NCBI GenBank assembly: GCA_020248665.1
Contig: JADCHE010000012.1
Location: forward strand, 1 to 43,102
Direction: 5' to 3'
DNA from: Burkholderiales bacterium
GTDB lineage: Bacteria; Pseudomonadota; Gammaproteobacteria; Burkholderiales; Burkholderiaceae_E
Length of the DNA: 43,102 bases
Shown here: positions 1-8,489 of the stretch, piece after piece
Layout of the letters: the number at the start of each line of letters is the position of its first letter
Numbering within the stretch: position 1 is the first letter of the stretch
Made by a program: the position numbers and the translations under genes
Notes under the pieces: model-generated
The model's database searches: none
Told to the model about the DNA's origin: nothing
What the model saw: the letters and a program-made list of their open reading frames with translations, nothing else

Positions 1-483
1 CTCGAGACCAGCAAGATCACCGCGGTCATGATGTTCATCCTGGTCGGTGCGCAGGTGTTCGCGCTCGCGTTCCGCGGGCTGCACGGCGAGGACGTGATCA
101 CCCGGCTGTTCGAGTGGCTGCCCGGCGGCGTCAACGCCGACATCTGGTTCATGATGGCCCTGATCTTCGTGCTCGGCTTCTTCATCGAGTGGATCGAGAT
201 CAGCTACATTGCGGTCCCGCTGTTCCTGCCCGTGCTGCTCGCGCAGGGCGTGGACCCGGTCTGGATCGCGATCCTCGTCACGGTGAACCTGCAGTCGTCG
301 TTCCTCACGCCGCCGTTCGGCTGGGCGCTCTTCTACCTGAAGGGCGTCGCGCCGCCGGAGGTGACGATCAAGGACATCTACAAGGGGGTCGTGCCCTTCA
401 TCCTGCTGCAGGGCATCACCCTCGTGCTGGTGTTCTTCTATCCGCAGCTCGCGCTGTGGCTGCCGAAGGCCATCGGGTGGTGA
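1..483 (+). CDS. TRAP transporter large permease (DctM family), C-terminal part
   Basis: The frame is open from base 1, so the gene begins before the window; about 160 C-terminal residues are present. The protein is almost entirely hydrophobic, with helix-loop-helix segments. It carries the family-typical tail segment around LQSSFLTPPFGWALFY followed by a short loop and a last membrane helix, as in DctM subunits of tripartite ATP-independent periplasmic transporters. These work with a small DctQ permease and a DctP binding protein to import organic acids and related solutes using an ion gradient. DctQ and DctP would be expected upstream, outside the window. The gamma-glutamyltransferase gene starts 16 bp downstream and is probably cotranscribed, so the substrate may be linked to gamma-glutamyl compounds or amino acids; that link is inference. 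Confidence 0.9.
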   Translation, partial: LETSKITAVMMFILVGAQVFALAFRGLHGEDVITRLFEWLPGGVNADIWFMMALIFVLGFFIEWIEISYIAVPLFLPVLLAQGVDPVWIAILVTVNLQSSFLTPPFGWALFYLKGVAPPEVTIKDIYKGVVPFILLQGITLVLVFFYPQLALWLPKAIGW

Positions 484-499
484 GCCCGGAGACCCTCCG

Positions 500-2086
500 A
501 TGCTGAAGACCCCGACCGCCCTCGGCGGCATGGTCGTCGCACCCCACCACCTCGCCGCGCAGGCGGGCCGCGACGTGCTGCGCGACGGCGGCAACGCCGT
601 CGAGGCGATGGTCGCCGCGGCGGCCGCGATCGCGGTCGTCTACCCGCACATGAACGCGATCGGCGGCGACGGCTTCTGGGTGATCCACGAGCCCGGCCGC
701 GCGCCGATCGCGGTCGAGGCCTGTGGCCCGGCGGCCGCGCGCGCCGACCGCGCGTTCTACGCCGGGCTCGACGCGATCCCGTCGCGCGGTCCGAAGGCGG
801 CGCTCACCGTCGCGGGCACGGTGTCCGGCTGGGCGACCGCGCTCGAGGCCGCGTGCGCGTGGGGACCGGCGCTGCCGCTGCCGCGCCTGCTCGCCGACGC
901 GATCCGCCACGCGCGCGACGGCGTCGCGGTGAGCGTCAGCCAGTCCGCGCTGACCCGCGACAAGCTGCCCGGCCTGAAGGACGCACCGGGCTTCGCGGAG
1001 ACCTTCCTGGTGGGCGGTGCGCCGCCCGCGGTCGGCCACCTGCTGCGCCAGCCCGCGCTCGCCGCGACGCTCGAGGCGCTCGCCGCGCGAGGCCTCGACG
1101 ACTTCTACCGCGGCGGCGTCGCCGAGCGGCTCGCGGCCGGCCTCGCGGCCGTGGGCAGCCCGGTCGGCGGCGAGGACCTCGCCCGTTACCGCGCCCGCGT
1201 CGTCGAGCCGCTCTCGGTGCGCCTCGCCGACGCGCGCGTGTTCAACCTGCCGCCACCGACGCAGGGCCTGTCGACGCTGATGATCCTCGGGATCTTCGAT
1301 CGCCTGGGCGTGCAAGCGGGCGAGGGCTTCGCGCACGTGCATGGGCTCGTCGAGGCGACCAAGCGTGCCTTCCGGGTCCGCGACCGCCTCGTCACCGATC
1401 CGGACCGGCTGCCGTCGGATCCGCGCGCGCAGCTCGAGCCCGCGGTGCTCGACGCGCTCGCGCGCGAGATCGACCCCTCGCGCGCGCTGCCCTGGCCCGA
1501 GCCCTCGAAGCCCGGCGACACGATCTGGATGGGCGCGATCGACCGCGTGGGCCGCGCGGTCAGCTTCATCCAGAGCGTCTACTGGGAGTTCGGCTCCGGT
1601 ATCGTCGTGCCGGGCACCGGCGTGAGCTGGCAGAACCGCGGCACGAGCTTCTCGCTCGACGCGCGCGCGCTCAACGCGCTCGAGCCGGGCCGCAAGCCCT
1701 TCCACACGCTGAACCCGTCGCTCGCGGTGTTCGACGACGGCCGCACGATGCCGTTCGGCACGATGGGCGGCGAGGGCCAGCCGCAGACGCAGGCGGCGGT
1801 GTTCACGCGCCACGCGCGCTTCGGCATGCCGCTCGCGCAGGCGCTCGCCGCGCCGCGCTGGCTGCTCGGCCGCACCTGGGGCGACACGACGACGACGCTC
1901 AAGCTCGAGAGCCGCTTCGAGCCGGCGCTGGTCGCGGCGCTGCGCGCCGCCGGCCACGACGTCGAGCTGCTGCCGGCGGCGTTCGGCGACACCATGGGCC
2001 ACGCGGGCGCGCTGGTGCGGCACCCGGACGGCCGCATCGAGGGCGCGTCGGACCCGCGCAGCGACGGGGCCGCCAGCGGTCTCTGA
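500..2086 (+). CDS. Gamma-glutamyltransferase family protein
   Basis: The 528-residue product matches the Ntn-hydrolase gamma-glutamyltranspeptidase family. The N-terminal part has GRDVLRDGGNAVEAMVA and NAIGGDGFW, both typical of the large subunit. The expected autoprocessing and nucleophile Thr is T341, in the segment GDTIWMGAIDRVGRAVSFIQ. The C-terminal part has a Gly-rich GTMGGEGQPQTQAA segment like that preceding the last strands of the small subunit. Family members cleave gamma-glutamyl bonds (glutathione, gamma-glutamyl amines) or act as cephalosporin acylases. No clear signal peptide is visible (MLKTPTALGGMVV), so a cytoplasmic location is likely, unlike classical periplasmic Ggt. It follows the TRAP permease by 16 bp, with GAGACCC upstream as a weak ribosome site. 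The actual substrate is unknown. Confidence 0.88.
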   Translation: MLKTPTALGGMVVAPHHLAAQAGRDVLRDGGNAVEAMVAAAAAIAVVYPHMNAIGGDGFWVIHEPGRAPIAVEACGPAAARADRAFYAGLDAIPSRGPKAALTVAGTVSGWATALEAACAWGPALPLPRLLADAIRHARDGVAVSVSQSALTRDKLPGLKDAPGFAETFLVGGAPPAVGHLLRQPALAATLEALAARGLDDFYRGGVAERLAAGLAAVGSPVGGEDLARYRARVVEPLSVRLADARVFNLPPPTQGLSTLMILGIFDRLGVQAGEGFAHVHGLVEATKRAFRVRDRLVTDPDRLPSDPRAQLEPAVLDALAREIDPSRALPWPEPSKPGDTIWMGAIDRVGRAVSFIQSVYWEFGSGIVVPGTGVSWQNRGTSFSLDARALNALEPGRKPFHTLNPSLAVFDDGRTMPFGTMGGEGQPQTQAAVFTRHARFGMPLAQALAAPRWLLGRTWGDTTTTLKLESRFEPALVAALRAAGHDVELLPAAFGDTMGHAGALVRHPDGRIEGASDPRSDGAASGL

Positions 2087-2129
2087 CCGGTAGCGGTCCC
2101 GTCGGGCGCGGCCTGCGGAGTCCGAAGGC

Positions 2130-3332
2130 TCAGGCTCGAGTCGACGCCGGCGCGGCCGCCTCTGGCGCCTCGCCGATCCGCGGCAGCATCACCGCGGCCA
2201 CGAGCGCGAGCACCGCGACGCCCGCGAGCGCGACGAACACGCTGGAGAAACCGCCGCCCGAGTGCAGCGACGACACCAGCGTCACAGCGCCCGCGCTCCC
2301 GAGGAAGCTCGCGACGTAGCGCAGTCCGTAGGCCCGCGCGCGCCAGCGGTCGCTGGTGTAGCGCGCGACCATCGCGTCGTTGATCGGGATCTGCCCGAAC
2401 ACGAAGAACATGATGCCGATCGCGGCGGCCACCAGCCCCCAGCCGCTGCCGCCGATCGCGAGCAGGAACAGCGGCGCCTGCAGCGCCACGACGCCGAGCA
2501 GCGCGGTGCGCAGGCTGATCCGGTCGATCAGCGAGCCGACCAGCAGCTGCGCCATCGCCGCGATCAGGTACACCACCGCGATGATCGCGCCGATCGCGCC
2601 GAGCCCCGCCTCGCCCGTGAGCACGCCGCGCAGCCGCTCGTCGAAGAGCTTCGGCATCGACACCGTCGTCGCATGGAACAGCAGCCCGTTGCAGACGACC
2701 GCGACGAGGAACACGACGACCAGCCGCTTCATCACCTCCGGCGGCACGGCGACGCTCGCGGCCTTCTTCGAGCCGGCGGCGTTCGTCGCGCCGCGGCTCG
2801 CCGCGAGGTAGGCGAAGCCGATCGCGATCGTCGCGAGGCCGGGCACGACGAACGCCGCGCGCCAGCCCGCGTACTGGACGATCAGGCCGGTCACCAGCGC
2901 GGCGACGCCCAGCCCGAGGTTGCCCCAGACGCCGTTGACGCCGAGCGTCCAGCCGAGCCGAGGGCTGCCGATCGTCAGCATCGCGATGCCCACCGGGTGG
3001 TAGATCGCCGCGAAGACGCCGATCAGCGCGAGCGCCACGCCGAGCTGCCACGCGTCCTGCGCGAGCCCGGCCAGCACCGAGGCGGCGCCGATCCCGAAGA
3101 AGAACACCGCCATCATCCCGCGGCGGCTCCAGCGGTCGGCCAACCAGCCCGCGGGCAGCGCGCCGAGCCCGAAGATCGCCATCGCCGGCAGCGACAGCGG
3201 CAGCAGCTGCGAGAACGACAGGCTCCACTCCTTCGAGATCGCGAGCACCGCGGTCGGGAAGATCAGCATGAAGAAGTGGTCGAGCAGGTGCGCCAGGTTC
3301 AGCAGCAGCGCGTGCGGACGGGTCGGGCCCAT
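2130..3332 (-). CDS. MFS transporter
   Basis: The 400-residue polytopic protein has about 12 hydrophobic segments. A basic loop (GWLADRWSRRGMMAVFF) fits the motif A loop between helices 2 and 3 of the major facilitator superfamily, and a second copy (VGSLIDRISLRTALLG) sits in the second half. The N-terminus contains HLLDHFFMLIFPTAV, reminiscent of FosA/FSR-like and sugar-type MFS exporters. No substrate can be read from the sequence. The gene is convergent with the gamma-glutamyltransferase gene (43-bp gap) and divergent from the FGE-like gene. A TATGAT hexamer on the minus strand (3386-3391) could be its -10 element. The start is the ATG read from 3332. Confidence 0.85.
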   Translation of the reverse strand: MGPTRPHALLLNLAHLLDHFFMLIFPTAVLAISKEWSLSFSQLLPLSLPAMAIFGLGALPAGWLADRWSRRGMMAVFFFGIGAASVLAGLAQDAWQLGVALALIGVFAAIYHPVGIAMLTIGSPRLGWTLGVNGVWGNLGLGVAALVTGLIVQYAGWRAAFVVPGLATIAIGFAYLAASRGATNAAGSKKAASVAVPPEVMKRLVVVFLVAVVCNGLLFHATTVSMPKLFDERLRGVLTGEAGLGAIGAIIAVVYLIAAMAQLLVGSLIDRISLRTALLGVVALQAPLFLLAIGGSGWGLVAAAIGIMFFVFGQIPINDAMVARYTSDRWRARAYGLRYVASFLGSAGAVTLVSSLHSGGGFSSVFVALAGVAVLALVAAVMLPRIGEAPEAAAPASTRA

Positions 3333-3505
3333 GGCGTCTCCGGATGCGGGCCGTCGCGCGCTGCGGCGGCCGATCTCCTCGCCCGATCATAGCGGTTGCG
3401 GCGACGGTGGCACGCTCGGGATTCCGACGGGCGAGCGGTCGCGCGCCGGACGCGCGCGGGCGCCCGTGATGCAGGGTCTCGCGGCCGGAGCGCCCGCGCA
3501 GCCGC

Positions 3506-3511
3506 TAGCAT
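3506..3511 (+). promoter_or_regulatory. -10-like hexamer placed 6 nt before the start codon
   Basis: TAGCAT is followed by CGTGGG and then the ATG at 3518. Transcription would be expected to begin at or next to the ATG, giving a leaderless mRNA. No good Shine-Dalgarno sequence precedes this start. No clear -35 element is visible, so this rests on spacing alone. Confidence 0.35.
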
Positions 3512-3517
3512 CGTGGG

Positions 3518-4309
3518 ATGCAGCCCGCCGTGCCCCGCAACGCCGCCAGGCGCCCCGACTCCGGTCCCCGGTCCCCCCGCGCACGCGCGTGCCCGGCCCG
3601 CAGCGCGCTCGCCATCGCGGTCGCCGTCGCCGCGCCTGTCGCCGCGCAGCCCGCCGCCGACCGCGGTGCCGCGGCCGCCGTGCCGATCGGCGAGGCGTTC
3701 CGCATCGACCGCTTCGAGGTCCCGGTCGCGCGCTTCGACGCGTTCCTGAAGGCCACCGGCCGCACCAGCACCGCCGAGCGCGAGGGCGGCGGCTTCGAAT
3801 GGGGCGCGGGCTGGGAACGTCGCCCCGGATGGACGTTCCGCGCGCCCTCGGGCACGCCCGCGCGGCCCGACGATCCGGCCGCGCACGTGTCGTGGCAGGA
3901 GGCCGCGGACTTCTGCGCCTGGGCCGGCGGTCGCCTGCCGACGCGCGAGGAGTGGGCACAGGCCGCCTACGTCGAGCGCCGTGCGGCGCCGCCCGCGCCC
4001 TTCGTCGCGGGCCGCACCTACCCGTACCCGACCGGCGAGTCGCCGGCGGGCGCGAACCTGCAGGGCGCGGCGGACGGCTTCGAGCGACACGCGCCGAACG
4101 GCGCGACCGCGCCCGGCGTCAACGGACTGCACGAGATGGCCGGCAACGTGTGGGAGTGGCTCGCCGATGCGCGCGGCGACGACCGCCTGACCGCGGGCGG
4201 CTCGTGGTGGTACGGCGCCGCACAGACCCGTGCCGACGGCATGCAGTGGAAGCCCGCGCGCTTCTTCGCGGTCTACGTCGGATTCCGCTGCGTCTACCCG
4301 TCGCGCTGA
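3518..4309 (+). CDS. Secreted formylglycine-generating-enzyme-like (SUMF1 fold) protein, catalytic cysteines absent
   Basis: The 263-residue protein begins with an Arg-rich n-region and a hydrophobic stretch (ALAIAVAVAAPVAAQPA, about 30-46), which suggests export. The mature part has FGE-sulfatase signatures in order: VSWQEAADFCAWAGGRLPT (from V124), EEWAQAAY, NGLHEMAGNVWEWLAD (from N202), GGSW and a terminal VGFRC (C258). In true formylglycine-generating enzymes two cysteines after the GGS motif bind copper and oxidise the sulfatase cysteine. Here those positions read Tyr and Thr, so sulfatase activation is unlikely. The fold is also used by iron sulfoxide synthases (EgtB) and by structural or ligand-binding proteins, and this one probably has such a role. 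No sulfatase gene is nearby. Confidence 0.8.
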   Translation: MQPAVPRNAARRPDSGPRSPRARACPARSALAIAVAVAAPVAAQPAADRGAAAAVPIGEAFRIDRFEVPVARFDAFLKATGRTSTAEREGGGFEWGAGWERRPGWTFRAPSGTPARPDDPAAHVSWQEAADFCAWAGGRLPTREEWAQAAYVERRAAPPAPFVAGRTYPYPTGESPAGANLQGAADGFERHAPNGATAPGVNGLHEMAGNVWEWLADARGDDRLTAGGSWWYGAAQTRADGMQWKPARFFAVYVGFRCVYPSR

Positions 4310-4375
4310 CCCGTTCGTGTTCCGGCCGCGTTCCGCCCGCGCCGGCGCGCGGTCCGCCGGGCCGCGGTGCGCGCG

Positions 4376-4381
4376 TATCAT
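4376..4381 (+). promoter_or_regulatory. Possible -10 element of the gentisate genes
   Basis: TATCAT lies 28 nt before the ATG at 4410, and GGAG (4400-4403) gives a ribosome site 6 nt before that ATG. No convincing -35 sequence is seen. The position between a finished gene and a new operon supports a promoter here. Confidence 0.35.
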
Positions 4382-4409
4382 CGACGCCGACGCCCCGACG
4401 GAGACCGCC

Positions 4410-5447
4410 ATGAACGCGCGCATCGACGACGCCGCGGCACGCCGCGCCTTCTACGACCGCATCGCAGCGCACTCGCTCAAGCCCCTGTGGGAGGTGCTCG
4501 CCGCGCTGGTCCCGCCGCAGCCGGTCACCGACGCGCTGCCCGCGCTGTGGCGCTGGCGGGACGTGCAGCCCTTCATCGCCGAGTCGGGCGCGCTGATCAC
4601 CGCGCGCGAGGCCGAGCGCCGCGTGCTGATCCTCGAGAACCCGGGGCTGCCCGGCCAGTCGACGACAACGCCGACGATGTACGCCGGACTGCAGCTGATC
4701 CTGCCCGGCGAGGTCGCGCCCGCGCACCGCCACACGCAGTCGGCGCTGCGCTTCGTCGTCGACGGCGAGGGCGCCTACACCGCGGTCGACGGCGAGCGCG
4801 TCACCATGTCGCCGGGCGATTTCATCATCACGCCGATGTGGACCTGGCACGACCACGGCAACCCCGGCGAGCAGCCTGTCGTCTGGCTCGACGGCCTGGA
4901 CATCGCGGTCGTCCGGATGCTCGGCGCGCAGTTCCGCGAGAACCACGGCCACGAGGCGCAGCCCGTCTCGCGCCCCGAGGGCGATGCGGCCGCGCGCTAC
5001 GGCTCGGGCATGCTGCCGGTCGACTACGCGCCGAGGAACGGCGTGACGCCGGTGTTCTGCTACCCGTACCGCACCTCGCGCGCCGCGCTCGCGACGATGG
5101 CCGACGGCCCTCGGCACCGCTGCCACGGCATCAAGATGCGCTACGTGAACCCGGCCACCGGCGGCGCCCCGATCGCGACCATCGGCGCGTTCCTGCAGTG
5201 GCTGCCGAAGGGCTTCGCGGGCGCGCCTTACCGCAGCACCGACGGCGCGGTGTTCACCGTCGTAGAGGGCTCGGCGCGCGTCGAGCTCGACGACCGCGCC
5301 TACGAGGTCAGCCCGAAGGACACCTTCGTGATCCCGTCGTGGCACCGGCACCGCCTGCACGCGCGCGAGGACACGGTGCTCTTCAGCTTCTCCGACCGGC
5401 CGATCCAGCAGGCGCTGCACCTGTGGCGCGAACGCGAGGGCGAGTGA
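4410..5447 (+). CDS. Gentisate 1,2-dioxygenase
   Basis: The 345-residue bicupin protein matches gentisate 1,2-dioxygenase, which uses Fe(II) and O2 to open gentisate to maleylpyruvate. The first cupin carries the metal motif AHRHTQSALRF with H106 and H108, and a third ligand in the WHDHGN segment (H147). The second, degenerate cupin ends with DTFVIPSWHRHRLHA. The N-terminal segment FYDRIAAHSLKPLWEVLAAL is characteristic of the family. The frame is open far upstream, but the ATG at 4410 with GGAG before it gives the usual start. The maleylpyruvate isomerase gene begins 4 bp after its stop, so the two form an operon for the glutathione-dependent gentisate route. Confidence 0.93.
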   Translation: MNARIDDAAARRAFYDRIAAHSLKPLWEVLAALVPPQPVTDALPALWRWRDVQPFIAESGALITAREAERRVLILENPGLPGQSTTTPTMYAGLQLILPGEVAPAHRHTQSALRFVVDGEGAYTAVDGERVTMSPGDFIITPMWTWHDHGNPGEQPVVWLDGLDIAVVRMLGAQFRENHGHEAQPVSRPEGDAAARYGSGMLPVDYAPRNGVTPVFCYPYRTSRAALATMADGPRHRCHGIKMRYVNPATGGAPIATIGAFLQWLPKGFAGAPYRSTDGAVFTVVEGSARVELDDRAYEVSPKDTFVIPSWHRHRLHAREDTVLFSFSDRPIQQALHLWREREGE

Positions 5448-5451
5448 CCCG

Positions 5452-6099
5452 ATGAAGCTCTACACCTACTTCCGCAGCTCGGCCGCGTTCCGCGTGCGCT
5501 GCGCGCTGAACCTCAAGGGCCTCGCCTACGAGCCCGAGATCGTGTGGCTGCTGACCGAGGAGCAGAAGTCCGACGCCTACGCCGCGCTGAACCCGCAGCA
5601 GCTGGTGCCCACCCTGGTCGACGACGGCCACGTGCTGAACCAGTCGATGGCGATCATCGAGTACCTCGACGAGACCAAGCCCGGCCCGAAGCTGCTGCCC
5701 GCCGATCCGCTCGGCCGTGCGCGGGTCCGCGCGCTCGCCCAGCTGGTCGCCTGCGAGATCCACCCTGTCAACAACCTGCGGATCCTGAAGTACCTGAAGA
5801 AGACGCTCGGCCACGACCAGCCGACCGTCGACGCCTGGTACCGCCACTGGGTCGCCGAGGGCCTGGGCGCCTTCGAGCGCGAGCTCGCGCGCGGCCCCGC
5901 GGGCCGCTACTGCCACGGCGACGCGCCCACGATGGCCGACTGCTGCCTGGTGCCGCAGGTGTTCAACGCGAAGCGCTTCGACTGCTCGCTCGACGCCTAC
6001 CCGAACACGATGCGGGTGTTCGACGCGCTGATGGTGCTGCCGGCGTTCGACGCCGCGCAGCCGTCGAAGCAGCCCGACGCGGCACGCGCCGCGAACTGA
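5452..6099 (+). CDS. Maleylpyruvate (maleylacetoacetate) isomerase, zeta-class GST
   Basis: This 215-residue two-domain glutathione S-transferase has the zeta-class active-site motif SSAAFRVRCAL near residues 9-19 (family consensus SSxxxRVR), a thioredoxin-like N-terminal domain (QQLVPTLVDDGHVLNQSMAI, with the QS glutathione-binding pair) and a helical C-terminal domain with EIHPVNNLRILKYL. In the family it isomerises maleylpyruvate to fumarylpyruvate or maleylacetoacetate to fumarylacetoacetate. The coupling to gentisate dioxygenase (4-bp gap) favours the maleylpyruvate role, as in NagL of naphthalene degraders. The next expected enzyme, fumarylpyruvate hydrolase, is not in this window. Confidence 0.92.
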   Translation: MKLYTYFRSSAAFRVRCALNLKGLAYEPEIVWLLTEEQKSDAYAALNPQQLVPTLVDDGHVLNQSMAIIEYLDETKPGPKLLPADPLGRARVRALAQLVACEIHPVNNLRILKYLKKTLGHDQPTVDAWYRHWVAEGLGAFERELARGPAGRYCHGDAPTMADCCLVPQVFNAKRFDCSLDAYPNTMRVFDALMVLPAFDAAQPSKQPDAARAAN

Positions 6100-6109
6100 G
6101 GTCGCGGGC

Positions 6110-6895
6110 GTGACCGCGACCGTCGCAGTCCGCGCGCTGTCGGGAGGCCGCCTCGACGCGAAGCGTGCGCTGTTCTTCGCCGACGCGCCCGACGACGCGA
6201 CGATCTCGGTGCCGGTCGCCTGCTGGCTCGTCGAGCATCCGCGTGGCCGGCTGGTGTTCGACACCGGGCTGCACCCGGACACCGCGGCGGACCCGGTCGG
6301 GCGGCTCGGCGCACGCCGCGCGGGCCGCTTCGCGGTGGGGTCGCCGCCCGGTGACGACGCGGTCGCCGCGCTCGCCCGGCTCGGCTTCGCGGCGGACGAC
6401 GTCACCCACGTCGTCAACTCGCACCTGCACTTCGATCACTGCGGCTGCAACCGCTGCTTTCGCCGCGCGCGCGTGCTGGTGCAGCGCGCCGAGCTCGACG
6501 CGATGCGCGCCGCGCGCGCCGCCGGCGCCGACGACCCCGGCGAGTGGGACGATCCCGCGCGCGCGCCCGAGACCGTCGACGGCGAGCACGACGTCTTCGG
6601 CGACGGCACCGTCGTCGCGCTGCCCACGCCCGGCCACACTCCGGGCCACCAGTCGCTGCGCGTGCGGCTCGGCTCGGGCCGCGTCGTGGTGCTCGTCGGC
6701 GACGCGATCTACACCGCGCGCCACCTCGACGACGATGCGCTGCCGCCGCCGGCCGCCGTGTGGCACGCTCCGGCGATGACCGATTCGATGGCGCGGCTGC
6801 GCGCGATGCGCGACCGAGGCGGCGCGACACTCCTCTACAGCCACGACGACGCGCAGTGGCGCACGCTCGCCGCGGCCGGCGGCCGGATCGACTAG
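6110..6895 (+). CDS. Metallo-beta-lactamase-fold hydrolase, AHL-lactonase-like
   Basis: The 261-residue protein starts at a GTG 10 bp after the isomerase stop, so it is likely in the gentisate operon. It has the dinuclear zinc site of the metallo-beta-lactamase fold: SHLHFDHCG gives H105, H107, D109 and H110, PTPGHTPGH gives H176, GDA gives D198, and YSHDD gives H245. The order and the preceding FDTGLHPD segment resemble N-acyl homoserine lactonases of the AttM/AiiA group, which open lactone rings. In an aromatic degradation cluster it might instead hydrolyse a lactone or thioester intermediate. Substrate is not decidable from sequence. Confidence 0.85.
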   Translation: MTATVAVRALSGGRLDAKRALFFADAPDDATISVPVACWLVEHPRGRLVFDTGLHPDTAADPVGRLGARRAGRFAVGSPPGDDAVAALARLGFAADDVTHVVNSHLHFDHCGCNRCFRRARVLVQRAELDAMRAARAAGADDPGEWDDPARAPETVDGEHDVFGDGTVVALPTPGHTPGHQSLRVRLGSGRVVVLVGDAIYTARHLDDDALPPPAAVWHAPAMTDSMARLRAMRDRGGATLLYSHDDAQWRTLAAAGGRID

Positions 6896-6913
6896 GCCGC
6901 GGCCCGACGTTCC

Positions 6914-6935
6914 CCGCCGCGCGACGCGGCGGTTT
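6914..6935 (+). terminator. GC hairpin followed by TTT
   Basis: A perfect 8-bp stem (CCGCCGCG / CGCGGCGG, loop CGA) at 6914-6932 is followed by TTT. It lies 18 bp after the lactonase-like gene stop and before the next start. This is the only hairpin in the window with even a short T run, so intrinsic termination is plausible. Confidence 0.5.
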
Positions 6936-6947
6936 CGAAGCAGTCCG

Positions 6948-8471
6948 ATGGAGACCCCGATCCCGATGACCCCGACCCTTCGCCGCGGCACGCTGCAGGC
7001 CCTCGCCGCGCTCGCGCTCGCCGGCTGCGCCGCGTTCCCCTCCGGCATGGCGCCCGACGAGCCGCGTGAGCACGACGCGCGCCGCTACACCGTCGACCTG
7101 GCCGCGCTGCGCGCCACGCTGACCTCGACCGACGCCGCCGTGCTGCGCGGCCACGGCGCGTTCGGCCCGCTGCCCACGGTCGCGACCGACCGCTGGGTCG
7201 GCGTGCTCGACGGCGCGGCCTACCAGATCGAGGTGCCGAAGGACTGGAACGGCGAGCTGGTGATGTACACGCATGGCTATCGCGGCACCGGCGAGGCGTT
7301 GACCGTGACGCCGCCGCGGATCCGCCGCCACCTGCTCGCCAACGGCTACGCATGGGCCGCGTCGAGCTATTCCGCGAACCACTACGACGTGCGTGCGGGC
7401 GTCGAGGACACCAATGCGCTCGCGCTCGCGTTCACGCGGATCGCGCGCGAGAACGGCCGCGCGCTGCCCGAGCCGACCCGCCGCTTCGTGACCGGCCACT
7501 CGATGGGTGGGCACATCGCGGCGGCCGCGGTCGAGCGCGAGACGATCGAGCGCGCCCGCTCCAGGGTCCGCTACGACGGCGCGGTACCGATGTGCGGCGT
7601 GATGGGCGACACCGCGCTGTTCGACGGCTTCACCGCCTACCAGGCGGCCGCGCTGCAGATGGCCGGCGTGAAGGCCGACGGCCTGCCGATCCCCGACTGG
7701 CCGGCGCTCGCGCCGAAGGTCCGCGAGCGCTTCTTCTCGACCTTCCCCGCGCCGAACGTGCCCGGCGTGCTGACCGCCGACGGCGAGCGCCTGCGCGAGG
7801 TCTACGTCGGCCTGAGCGGCGGTGACCGCCCGGGCGCGCGCGAGGCGTTCACGCTGCCGCCCGGGGGCGGCGGCTTCACGGCGACCGTCTGGGGCGGTTT
7901 CGGTGCCGACACCCGCGTGAGCGGCATCCTGGCGCGGCCCGGCGCGGACACGCGCTCGGTCGTCTACCGCGTGCCCGGCGACGCCGCGCTGGCCTCGACG
8001 CTGAACCGCTCGGCGCTGCGCGTCGCCGCCGACCCGCAGGCCAACCTGCCGCGCCGCGACGGCCTGCGCTGGATCCCGGTGCTGCCGGCACAGGTGTCGG
8101 TGCCGGTCGTGTCGATCCACACGATCGGCGACAGCTACGTCTGGTTCTCGATGCAGCAGGTCTACAAGCGGCGCGCCGACGCGGCCGGGACCGCCGACCG
8201 AGTCGTGCAGCGCGCGACCCGTGGCCTCGGGCACTGCGACTTCACGCTCGCGGAGGAGGAGGAGGCGTTCGACGCGATGACGACGTGGGTCCGCTTCGGG
8301 CGCAAGCCGAACGGCGACGACGTGCTCGATCCGGCGACGGTCGCGGCGCCGACCTACGGCTGTCGGTTCTCGCGCACCCCGCGCGACGAGGACGCGCCGC
8401 TGGTGAAGTCGCTGCGCGCGCGGCTGCCGGCGTGTCCCGAGGGCAGCGCGGCACGCGCGTTCGGCGGCTGA
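6948..8471 (+). CDS. Alpha/beta-hydrolase lipoprotein
   Basis: The 507-residue protein has a lipoprotein signal: charged start, hydrophobic ALAALALAGC, with the lipidation Cys in the LAGC lipobox near residue 27. The hydrolase part has a strand/loop segment ELVMYTHGYRGTGEAL, the nucleophile elbow GHSMGG with S185, a likely acid D395 in HTIGDSYVWF, and the catalytic His H429 in GLGHCDFT. This order fits a secreted esterase or peptidase-like alpha/beta hydrolase anchored to a membrane. ATG codons at 6948 and 6966 are both usable; GGAG at 6950-6953 would favour the second. It follows the lactonase-like gene after a hairpin, so it may be a separate unit. The natural ester substrate is unknown. 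Confidence 0.82.
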   Translation: METPIPMTPTLRRGTLQALAALALAGCAAFPSGMAPDEPREHDARRYTVDLAALRATLTSTDAAVLRGHGAFGPLPTVATDRWVGVLDGAAYQIEVPKDWNGELVMYTHGYRGTGEALTVTPPRIRRHLLANGYAWAASSYSANHYDVRAGVEDTNALALAFTRIARENGRALPEPTRRFVTGHSMGGHIAAAAVERETIERARSRVRYDGAVPMCGVMGDTALFDGFTAYQAAALQMAGVKADGLPIPDWPALAPKVRERFFSTFPAPNVPGVLTADGERLREVYVGLSGGDRPGAREAFTLPPGGGGFTATVWGGFGADTRVSGILARPGADTRSVVYRVPGDAALASTLNRSALRVAADPQANLPRRDGLRWIPVLPAQVSVPVVSIHTIGDSYVWFSMQQVYKRRADAAGTADRVVQRATRGLGHCDFTLAEEEEAFDAMTTWVRFGRKPNGDDVLDPATVAAPTYGCRFSRTPRDEDAPLVKSLRARLPACPEGSAARAFGG

Positions 8472-8489
8472 CGCGTCGGGCGGGCGCGT

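Noticed and set aside
416-2023. A 535-codon minus-strand open frame opposite the gamma-glutamyltransferase gene
   Set aside because: Composition is that of a GC-rich antisense shadow, while the plus strand has clear family motifs.
2085-2098. Short GACCG/CGGTC hairpin as a terminator between the gamma-glutamyltransferase and MFS genes
   Set aside because: The stem is only 5 bp and overlaps the stop codon; such stems are expected often in this DNA.
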